28,342 bases of DNA from contig CAIKRN010000020.1 in NCBI GenBank assembly GCA_903829855.1, positions 1 to 28,342 on the forward strand, given 5' to 3'. A model generated the notes under the pieces. It worked only from the letters and a program-made list of their open reading frames with translations, ran no database searches and was not told the origin of the DNA. Position 1 is the first letter of the stretch, and every line of letters begins with the position of its first letter. Source of the stretch: an uncultured Opitutia bacterium. GTDB lineage: Bacteria; Verrucomicrobiota; Verrucomicrobiia; Opitutales; UBA953. Both the position numbers and the translations under genes were made by a program. This document shows, piece by piece, positions 15,200 to 21,911 of the stretch.

Positions 15200-15712
15200 T
15201 CACTTCTTTAATTTTGCTTCCGGGGAGGAATAGTCCTGCCGAAGGGATAAGAGATAAGCAGCCAACGCATTAGCCCGCTCGGCGTCTCCGGAGTAAAGGA
15301 AGGCGAATTCGCCCTTATGCTTAATGGAGACATGCACGGAACTAAGGTCCTTCGCTCGAGCACCGTAGTTGGCGAGATCAGGGCCAAGGCGGCGGTCACC
15401 CAGCAGAACCTGAGGCTGGAGCACGTAATCACGGGCGACGGAGGGGCGGGCACCATAACCACGAGCGATATCACTGCCCTGCCCGGCAGGACGAACCTGC
15501 TGGGTGTGGCACGCAATGCAACCAACAGAGATATAAACGTCGCGCCCTTGAACCGCGAGGCCGGGGACGCGCGAGGGAAACAGGGGTTCACCTTCTCCGA
15601 CGGAAGCACGACCGAGTTCGCCTAGTTGGGCCTGCGAGCTAAGAAGGATTGCCCCGAAAGGGAGCGCGACGGTCAGGAAGACGCCGGCGATGAGGAGCTT
15701 TGTGTTCTTCAT
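15200..15712 (-). CDS. CcoO-like membrane cytochrome c lacking the usual methionine ligand
   Basis: A 170-residue homologue of cbb3 oxidase subunit II. An N-terminal helix (about residues 5-26, LLIAGVFLTVALPFGAILLS) is followed by GRDVYISVGCIACHTQQVRP, the CcoO signature with CxxCH (heme c). LGDRRLGPDLANYGAR follows, matching the conserved GPDLA segment. Canonical CcoO then has a loop with the distal ligand (ESxMPxYPWL). Here that stretch is shortened to roughly SSVHVSIKHKGEFAFLYSGD, and the initiator is the only methionine in the protein. A histidine of SVHVSIKH could serve instead, or the heme may be five-coordinate. The protein is about 30 residues shorter than typical CcoO. It is co-transcribed with the CcoN-like gene (12-base gap) and probably forms a complex with it. 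Confidence 0.88.
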   Translation of the reverse strand: MKNTKLLIAGVFLTVALPFGAILLSSQAQLGELGRASVGEGEPLFPSRVPGLAVQGRDVYISVGCIACHTQQVRPAGQGSDIARGYGARPSVARDYVLQPQVLLGDRRLGPDLANYGARAKDLSSVHVSIKHKGEFAFLYSGDAERANALAAYLLSLRQDYSSPEAKLKK

Positions 15713-15724
15713 GAGGGGGGCCGA

Positions 15725-17131
15725 TTAGTCGTGGCGGCCTTCAGCAGCCGGGGCGGTGGATTTGAGGATCATGCCGAAAGCATTGAGTGCGAAGGCCACG
15801 TGGCCGACGAGGAAGAGAATCGCGAAGAGCACATTCGCGGAGGCAAGCCCCGAGGCGCCAGCGAGCTGATTGCCGGACTGCCAGCCGACTACCAATGAAG
15901 CAGAGACCGAGCCGAGCACTGCAAGCGCCGTGGCCCAGAAGTGCAGATGGACGAGTTTAGCGGAGGGCCAGAGCGCACCGGTCAATCGCGGCAGGATGAA
16001 GTATGCGGCACCAAAAATAACCATCGAGGCAAAGGCGTAAGTCAGGAGCTGTTCCTGCCCGACTCCGAAGGAGGTGAAACGCACCACGGCATTATAACCG
16101 CGAAAAGAGAACAATGCGTTGATTAAGCCAGAGAGGGTGAAGGCCACGGCACCGAAGCAGACAAAGCGCAAGGTTGTGCTATTCCAAGCCCGCGACCAGC
16201 CGCCATCGGCCGATAATGTGCCGTGAAAATTGAGGGCCGTGATGATCACTGGGATGAGTAACATGGCCGAGCCCACAACGCCCACGGACTGCACCCAAAG
16301 CGGAATCGGGCTACCGAGCAGGCTGGCCGAACCGGTCCAACCCGCGAATAAGAAGAAGGTCCAGAAGGCGACGGTGGCCAAGTAATATCCAGTGATATTC
16401 CGGCCCAGCACTTTGGGCAGGAAGTAATATATCGCAGCCAGGGCGGAGCCACCAACCCAGAGCAACAGGAGATTCTGAATGAACCAGCTATGCACAATCG
16501 CTTGGACTACCCCCGAAGCGGGATTCCAAAGGAGAAGCAGTTGAGCCAGCAAATAGGTTAGCGGAAAGACGAACGAAGCCCCAACGATGAACCACTGCGA
16601 GGCGAAGGACTGCCCGGTGGGGCGGCGCGCATAAGCCACGATTGGCCAGAAAGCCGCGAGCACGAAGGCGAGGGCGAGCACGGGGCCGACGCCGCGCGGC
16701 ATTTCCAAGAGGCTAAACGGATTCAGGTCGCCGGCGAAGATACTCAGCACGCCGTAAGTCAGCGTTACATTCCAGACCAAAGCACCCAGGGTGACGAGCC
16801 AAGCGTTGCGCAGTTCGAAGCGCCCGAGCTGCGAGGTCAGCCAAAGATTGATGGCGAAGAAGGCGTTGAACGCCCAACCGTAAATGAAGAGGTTATGTTG
16901 AGCGGCGGAGACGTGGCCAAAGGTGAAGGCCTCGCCGTTCAACAACCCGCCGAAGCCCTGCAGTTGCAAAGCGGAAATCAAGCCGAGGATGGAGGCAACC
17001 AGCAGCCAGACCACCGCCGAAACGAAAAAGAGGAGGAAGGGACCACGTAGCTGCGCCTCGACGCGCGAAAGTCGCGAGTCGCTTTCGGGAGGACGGCCCT
17101 GGGGGCGGCCGGAACGATTATCCTGAGTCAT
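15725..17131 (-). CDS. CcoN-like (cbb3 oxidase subunit I homologue) lacking catalytic ligands
   Basis: A 468-residue protein with twelve predicted helices, as in CcoN. The helix-2 histidine H79 (SAAQHNLFIYGW) is kept. Other sites are replaced by alignment with CcoN motifs. WYGHNAV becomes WFIQNLL (Q219 for a copper-B histidine). YMWAGPHHLH becomes AGWTGSASLL (A262 for the cross-linked tyrosine; A269 and S270 for two copper-B histidines). VGHVHSG becomes VGQEQLL (Q359 and Q361 for the high-spin and low-spin heme histidines). I rechecked these codons on the DNA. Structural motifs around them persist (YYFLPK, FW...LWVQS, YFILPRLTG). It therefore cannot reduce oxygen by the known mechanism. The frame is intact and coupled with CcoO-like and cytochrome genes, so a conserved non-catalytic role, such as a scaffold, is likely. 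Standard annotation would probably call it cbb3 subunit I. Confidence 0.9.
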   Translation of the reverse strand: MTQDNRSGRPQGRPPESDSRLSRVEAQLRGPFLLFFVSAVVWLLVASILGLISALQLQGFGGLLNGEAFTFGHVSAAQHNLFIYGWAFNAFFAINLWLTSQLGRFELRNAWLVTLGALVWNVTLTYGVLSIFAGDLNPFSLLEMPRGVGPVLALAFVLAAFWPIVAYARRPTGQSFASQWFIVGASFVFPLTYLLAQLLLLWNPASGVVQAIVHSWFIQNLLLLWVGGSALAAIYYFLPKVLGRNITGYYLATVAFWTFFLFAGWTGSASLLGSPIPLWVQSVGVVGSAMLLIPVIITALNFHGTLSADGGWSRAWNSTTLRFVCFGAVAFTLSGLINALFSFRGYNAVVRFTSFGVGQEQLLTYAFASMVIFGAAYFILPRLTGALWPSAKLVHLHFWATALAVLGSVSASLVVGWQSGNQLAGASGLASANVLFAILFLVGHVAFALNAFGMILKSTAPAAEGRHD

Positions 17132-17151
17132 CGGTGATGGAAATTATGAGG

Positions 17152-17907
17152 TTATTTTAGGCCCAATTCTGCGGTGTTCCACATGGCGGTGCGCGCAGCA
17201 TTAGCGGCACGCACGGCTTTAACTTGTTCGACGGTGACAGGGTTACCCTTGTTGCCAAAACTCTGGCGGACGTAGGTGAGGACATCGGCGATATCCTGAT
17301 CACTGACACCGGCAACGGGTGGCATCATACTATTGAAAGTCATGCCACCGACGGTGATGGGCCCCATCAGACCATTCGTGATAAACTTAATCGGCAGTTC
17401 GGGGTTGCCCACCACGATGGGAGTCTCGGAAATCGACGGGAACACGGGCGGCAGGCCTTTACCGGTCGGCTGGTGACAAGCGATACAAGTACGGGCGTAG
17501 ACGGCAGCGCCGCGCTTCAGCTGCTCAGCATCTGCCGCGACGAAGGGTCCAGCGACGTAAGCGGCGGCGACGGCGGGCGCGGCGGGTGCACCACCGGCCT
17601 GAATCTTGGCGATGACCTTAGGGTCGGCGACAATGAGGGCCCGGGCATCCTCAAGGGGGATACGATAGGTGCCATCCGCATTGCGAGCTGGCTCCGTCAG
17701 CAAAACATTCTCCTTCTTGTTGTTATCAGCACGCAGCGTCGTCTGAGCCTGCCGACGATTGGAATCGGCGGTAGGCGTACGGCGAATGAGCGTATAAGCA
17801 TAACCGGTGACGATTAACGCAGCGGCGGCGAGGGCGACAACGCCGAGCCAAGATGAAATCTGGCCAGGGAGCAACGGGCGGCGGCCGGAAGAGGGTTGAT
17901 CACTCAT
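17152..17907 (-). CDS. Membrane-anchored monoheme cytochrome c following ActF
   Basis: A 251-residue protein from the ATG at 17907, which overlaps the actF stop by 8 bases (ATGAGTGA), a clear coupling signal. The longer frame to 18027 lies within actF and was rejected. One helix lies at about residues 18-41 (SSWLGVVALAAAALIVTGYA). A periplasmic segment GTYRIPLEDARALIVADPKV (about 79-98) has a form often seen before cytochrome domains in oxidase clusters. An Ala/Pro linker comes next, then cytochrome c with CIACH (C141-H145) and a methionine ligand candidate in FNSMMPPVAG. It is paralogous in its heme domain to the last gene of the operon. It probably carries electrons from alternative complex III to the pseudo-oxidase or to a soluble acceptor. 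Confidence 0.9.
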   Translation of the reverse strand: MSDQPSSGRRPLLPGQISSWLGVVALAAAALIVTGYAYTLIRRTPTADSNRRQAQTTLRADNNKKENVLLTEPARNADGTYRIPLEDARALIVADPKVIAKIQAGGAPAAPAVAAAYVAGPFVAADAEQLKRGAAVYARTCIACHQPTGKGLPPVFPSISETPIVVGNPELPIKFITNGLMGPITVGGMTFNSMMPPVAGVSDQDIADVLTYVRQSFGNKGNPVTVEQVKAVRAANAARTAMWNTAELGLK

Positions 17908-19183
17908 GGTAGTTAATGGACTCGAGGATGCGGGGATCATGCACCGGGATGGTCTCGTTCTTGGAGGCACCCCGGAGGAAGATAGCGATGACCACGGCGC
18001 CGAAGCCGATAATCGCGAGTAAATCAAGGAAGAGCGCTGAGGTCAGGAACGGCGCCACGCTGAACCCTTCGGGGAATTTGGTGAGGTCGGCTTGCGTCAT
18101 CTGGCGCGGCAAGGCGTTGAACCAGAGGTCCGCCAAGGCACCGGCCACGATGATGTAGGAAATCGTGAGGATTTGGCCCGGCACAATCTTGGTCCGATAA
18201 GGAAGCAGGGAAAGGAACGGCAGGAAGAAGAAGCCGAAGATCATGTACATCGACACGCCCCACCATTCGCTCTTGAGACCGGTCACGGCATCGATTTCAC
18301 GGATATTATACCAGAAGGTTTCTTCGGGGATATTGGCCGTATAAATTAAGAAGTACTGGGAAAAGCTGATGTATGCCCAGAAGACGGTGAACGCCAGCAT
18401 CAGGCATCCGAGCACGTGGCGATGCGCCTGGTTGAACAAGCCGTCGAGCCAACCACCATTGGAGAGCTTGTAGGTCAGGATGACCGTAACTGCCAGTGCG
18501 AGGCGAATCGAGAGAGCAAAGAACCACACACCGTACATGGTGGAGAACCAGTGGTACGACAGGGCCATGAGGCAGTCGAAGGCCATCATGGTCAGGGTGA
18601 TGGCACTGAGAGGGATACCAACGGCCGAAACGGCGTGCAAGCGATGGGTGTGTCCAGCGGTGCGGTCCGTATCCTGAGCGAAAGACCAGCGTCGCAACAA
18701 TACAGCGAGAACGCCGAAAATCACCGCATAGAGGGCGATGCGTACGAGAAAAAACTTCTCATTCAGGAACCAGCTCTTGGCCTGGAGGATGGGGTCGGCG
18801 CCGACCGTGTGCCCGCTGGGCAGCACGTGGGCGGTGTTCGTCCATTCCCACAGCAGGTGTCGAAAAGATGGATTAAAGGCGAGCGGGGCGATGCCGATAA
18901 CAATCAAGATCGGCAAGGCGATGATCATGTGCTCCCAGTTGCGACGGATGAGGGGAGCCCAGCCGGCATCGAAGACGCGGGTGATCATGGTCAACATCAG
19001 CATGCCGATGAGGATCGAAATCCAGAACATCGCGCCGACGAGCACGGACAGGCCTTGGCGATAATCATCGTGGCTAACGCCGTTGAAGGCGAAGAACCAG
19101 ACGACAGCAAGGGCGACGACGCCACCAGCCAGGAATTTCTTCCAGTGGTCGGTCAGGGCGTGAGGCATGGAGGAGTCTCTCAT
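17900..19183 (-). CDS. actF: Alternative complex III subunit ActF (NrfD-like membrane subunit)
   Basis: A 427-residue polytopic inner-membrane protein with about ten helices, the second NrfD/PsrC-like subunit of alternative complex III. Signs include FNGVSHDDYRQGLSVLVGAM, WAPLIRRNWEHMI near the start, LSYHWFSTMYGVWFFA and FSQYFLIYTANIPEETFWY, all usual in ActF. In known structures ActF is paired with ActC and may provide a proton pathway. Two start codons are possible (19183 or 19168); neither has a Shine-Dalgarno motif, and I used the longer. It begins 7 bases after actE and overlaps the next cytochrome gene by 8 bases. Confidence 0.93.
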   Translation of the reverse strand: MRDSSMPHALTDHWKKFLAGGVVALAVVWFFAFNGVSHDDYRQGLSVLVGAMFWISILIGMLMLTMITRVFDAGWAPLIRRNWEHMIIALPILIVIGIAPLAFNPSFRHLLWEWTNTAHVLPSGHTVGADPILQAKSWFLNEKFFLVRIALYAVIFGVLAVLLRRWSFAQDTDRTAGHTHRLHAVSAVGIPLSAITLTMMAFDCLMALSYHWFSTMYGVWFFALSIRLALAVTVILTYKLSNGGWLDGLFNQAHRHVLGCLMLAFTVFWAYISFSQYFLIYTANIPEETFWYNIREIDAVTGLKSEWWGVSMYMIFGFFFLPFLSLLPYRTKIVPGQILTISYIIVAGALADLWFNALPRQMTQADLTKFPEGFSVAPFLTSALFLDLLAIIGFGAVVIAIFLRGASKNETIPVHDPRILESINYHE

Positions 19184-19190
19184 GTTTGAA

Positions 19191-19907
19191 TTACTTGATT
19201 TGAGCCTTCACGGCGGCGGGGACGAGGTCGGCGGGGCAGTTCTGGGAGAGCTGCAGCGCCCGCACATAGGCGACGACCGCCCAGCGCTCTTCGGGGGACA
19301 GCTTATCGCCGTACCCCATCATGGTGACCTTACCGTTGGTGATGACGTCAAAAATCTGCCCGTTAGGGTAAGCGCGAATGACAGGGGTATGAAGATTGGC
19401 AATCGTCAGGATAGCCACGTCTCCATCGATGGACGAGCGTACCTTCATGATGCCGTTCCCATCACCGGCCGCCCCGTGGCACACCGCACAGTAAATCTGG
19501 AATTTGGCTTGGCCTAGTGCGAGGGTCTTGGCGTCGATGTTGAACTGCTCGAGCTCACCGCCGGCGAGAACCTTCAGCGCCTTCGACGGGAAGCCGACAA
19601 GGAAGGCGCCCTTGGCGTCCTTACCCGTCACGAAGGAAGGGTTAAGGGATTCGGCACGGTGGTAGTCAGCCGCGAAGACCTTATCCGGTTCAAGGGCATT
19701 GCCGCGGGCAACCGTTCCTGCCACCGGAGGGCGGGCATCACGACCGTCCTTGAAGAACACGTTCTCGCCTTGGGCTTTATACTTGGACTGATAGTCCATG
19801 TCGTCGAAGACATAGACGGGGGTGTCCTTGGACTTCTTACCTTGGAATCCGAGGAAGCTGATCATGGCAATGACAGCCACGGCGAGGAATGAGAGATAGC
19901 GGCTCAT
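19191..19907 (-). CDS. actE: Alternative complex III subunit ActE (monoheme cytochrome c)
   Basis: A 238-residue cytochrome c. The N-terminal hydrophobic helix (residues about 4-21) serves as a signal or anchor. No lipobox cysteine is present, unlike lipid-anchored ActE of some relatives. The conserved ActE preface (DDMDYQSKYK, then RPPVAGTVARG at about 59-69) precedes the heme domain with CAVCH (C140-H144) and GDGNGIM. The axial methionine is M196 or M197 in TMMGYG. It receives electrons from the ActA/ActB chain at the periplasmic face and passes them to the acceptor. It is 9 bases downstream of actD and 7 before actF. Confidence 0.94.
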   Translation of the reverse strand: MSRYLSFLAVAVIAMISFLGFQGKKSKDTPVYVFDDMDYQSKYKAQGENVFFKDGRDARPPVAGTVARGNALEPDKVFAADYHRAESLNPSFVTGKDAKGAFLVGFPSKALKVLAGGELEQFNIDAKTLALGQAKFQIYCAVCHGAAGDGNGIMKVRSSIDGDVAILTIANLHTPVIRAYPNGQIFDVITNGKVTMMGYGDKLSPEERWAVVAYVRALQLSQNCPADLVPAAVKAQIK

Positions 19908-19916
19908 GGTTGCGGA

Positions 19917-20459
19917 TTAGTCGCGGATGACGGTGATTTCCTGACCACCGAGGGACAGGAGGAAGTTGCGCGACTCATCGAGATGGAATTGCGGGTCCCG
20001 CGCCTCGAGCACGATCATAAACGTGTCATCGGAGATCCGGCTGAACTGTGGGAGATCGAATAGCGGGTGATGATGGTGAGGCAGGCGGTTGAAGATGAAC
20101 TGGCCGAAGAACGTGCCGAAAGCGGCGAACAGAATCGTGCATTCGTAAATCACCGGGAACGGGAAAATCACGCTCCAGTAAGGCTTACCGCCGACAATCA
20201 GCGGGTAGTCATACGAATTCATATACCAGGTGAGCAGACAGCCGGTGATAAAGCCGGTGATGCCGCCTAATAAGGTCAGGCGCGGGACGGGCGAGCGCGG
20301 CAGACCCATAGCCTGATCCATCCCGTGGATTGGGAAAGGGGTGTGGACGTCCCAGTTCTTCCAGCCCGCATCGCGGACTTGCTCCGCGGCGTGGAACACG
20401 TCGGAGACCTGGCGGAAAGTGCAGGCTACGCCGTGGATGCGTTCGTTGCGTTCGTTCAT
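19917..20459 (-). CDS. actD: Alternative complex III subunit ActD (DUF3341 family)
   Basis: A 180-residue membrane subunit from the ATG at 20459 (MNERNERIHGVACTF). A TTG at 20483 overlapping the actC stop would add 8 residues and is less likely. The N-terminal domain (about 1-75) contains DVFHAAEQVRDAGWKNWDVH and TPFPIHGMDQAMGLPRSP, the hallmark of DUF3341/ActD. Two helices follow at about 58-82 and 95-122. The C-terminal part has RLPHHHHPLFD and a soluble tail DDTFMIVLEARDPQFH. It is a structural subunit bound to ActC and has no cofactor. Confidence 0.94.
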   Translation of the reverse strand: MNERNERIHGVACTFRQVSDVFHAAEQVRDAGWKNWDVHTPFPIHGMDQAMGLPRSPVPRLTLLGGITGFITGCLLTWYMNSYDYPLIVGGKPYWSVIFPFPVIYECTILFAAFGTFFGQFIFNRLPHHHHPLFDLPQFSRISDDTFMIVLEARDPQFHLDESRNFLLSLGGQEITVIRD

Positions 20460-20479
20460 GGTCGGATCAGCGGCGGGGA

Positions 20480-21889
20480 TCAATGGGCGTGAGGGTCGGC
20501 CTGCGGCGTCACCATCTTCACCTCAGCCATAGGCAGCAGAGGCAAGAAGCGGACGAACAGGAGGAAGAGGACGGAGAAGAAGCCGAAGGTGCCGAAGAAC
20601 GTGAAGATATCCACGATTGTGGGGCTGTAGTAACCCCAGCTGGACGGCAGGTAGTCATTGGCGAGCGAGGTGATGGTAATCACGAAGCGCTCAAACCACA
20701 TACCCACATTGACGAAGAGACAGATAATCCAGACCAAGGAGTGATTCTCGCGCACCTTCTTGAACCAGAAGAGCTGCGGGGTAATCACATTGCAGGACAC
20801 CATGATCCAGTAGGCCCAGGCATACTGACCGAAGGCGCGATTCACGAAGGCGAACTTCTCGAACGAATTACCGGAGTAAGCCGCGATAAAGAATTCCGTG
20901 GCGTACGCGTAGCCGACCATCGTGCCCGTGGCCAAGATGATCTTACACATGTTATCGATGTGGTACTGATTGATGACGTCATGCAGGCGATAAATCGCCC
21001 GCAGCGGGAGCATCAGGGTCAAGACCATCGCGAAGCCGGAGAAAATAGCTCCAGCGACGAAGTACGGCGGGAAGATGGTGGTATGCCAGCCAGGGACGTT
21101 CGATACGGCGAAGTCAAAAGAGACGATGGTGTGCACCGAGAGCACGAGAGGAGTGGAAAGGCCCGCGAGCAACAGGTAGGCCATTTCGAAGTTAGACCAC
21201 TGGCGGTTGCCGCCACGCCAGCCCATCGCGAGCAAGCTATAGAAGGCCTTGCGCCACCAGGTCGTGGCACGGTCGCGAATCGTACCGAGATCCGGAATCA
21301 TGCCCATATACCAGAACAGCGTGGAGACCGTGAAGTAAGTCGAGACCGCGAAGACGTCCCACTCGAGCGGGGAGCGGAACTGCGGCCAGATGCCGTTCTG
21401 ATTCGGGATCGGGAAGAGCCACCAAGCGAACCAAACGCGGCCGACGTGGAACAGCGGGAAGAGACCGGCGCAACAGACCGCGAAGATCGTCATGGCTTCA
21501 GCGGCACGATTGATCGAGGTGCGCCACTTCTGACGCAGTAGGCAAAGAATCGCTGAAATCAGGGTGCCGGCGTGGCCGATGCCGACCCAGAACACGAAGT
21601 TAACAATCGCCCAACCCCAACCCACGGGCGAACGCAGACCCCAAGCACCGGTACCCGTCGAGACAAGGTAGCCGAGGCCGACGAAAGTGAACGAGGCGAT
21701 GAAAAGGGCGGCGGCGAACGTCACCTTCCACCACAGCGGAGTAGGCTCTTCGACGATGGCGCAAACCTTGTCGGTGATCCAGTGGAAGCCGCGGTTGTTA
21801 AGAATAAGCGGCGAGCGCGGGAGCTCGGCTGGTCGAACCCTGTCGAGGATTGCGGGGCGCTCCGGGGAGCTGTCGTGGGCGTTAGCCAT
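20480..21889 (-). CDS. actC: Alternative complex III subunit ActC (NrfD/PsrC-like quinol-binding subunit)
   Basis: A 469-residue inner-membrane protein with about ten helices. Motifs typical of ActC include GLRSPVGWGWAIVNFVFWVG, IGHAGTLISAIL (about residues 103-115), LFPLFHVGRVWFAWWLFPIP and RSPLEWDVFAVSTYF. In alternative complex III this subunit holds the quinol oxidation site next to the ActB iron-sulfur domain. A short His-containing C-terminus ends the protein (DPHAH). It lies 22 bases after actB. There is no Shine-Dalgarno before its ATG. Confidence 0.96.
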   Translation of the reverse strand: MANAHDSSPERPAILDRVRPAELPRSPLILNNRGFHWITDKVCAIVEEPTPLWWKVTFAAALFIASFTFVGLGYLVSTGTGAWGLRSPVGWGWAIVNFVFWVGIGHAGTLISAILCLLRQKWRTSINRAAEAMTIFAVCCAGLFPLFHVGRVWFAWWLFPIPNQNGIWPQFRSPLEWDVFAVSTYFTVSTLFWYMGMIPDLGTIRDRATTWWRKAFYSLLAMGWRGGNRQWSNFEMAYLLLAGLSTPLVLSVHTIVSFDFAVSNVPGWHTTIFPPYFVAGAIFSGFAMVLTLMLPLRAIYRLHDVINQYHIDNMCKIILATGTMVGYAYATEFFIAAYSGNSFEKFAFVNRAFGQYAWAYWIMVSCNVITPQLFWFKKVRENHSLVWIICLFVNVGMWFERFVITITSLANDYLPSSWGYYSPTIVDIFTFFGTFGFFSVLFLLFVRFLPLLPMAEVKMVTPQADPHAH

Positions 21890-21911
21890 GGGACGGTAAT
21901 TCGGTTAAGGT

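Noticed and set aside
15725..17131. Calling this gene a functional cbb3 terminal oxidase subunit I
   Set aside because: Overall similarity is clear, but the ligand positions are Gln, Ala and Ser, so oxygen reduction by the known chemistry is not possible.
15725..17131. Treating the CcoN-like gene as a pseudogene
   Set aside because: No stop or frameshift in 468 codons, helix pattern and structural motifs kept, and tight spacing within an operon; this looks like selection rather than decay.
18416..19189. 257-residue plus-strand open frame opposite actF
   Set aside because: Same reason: charged antisense shadow of a membrane protein gene.
20330..21541. 403-residue plus-strand open frame opposite actC and actD
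   Set aside because: The extreme content of charged residues is what antisense reading of a hydrophobic membrane protein gives; no recognisable domain.
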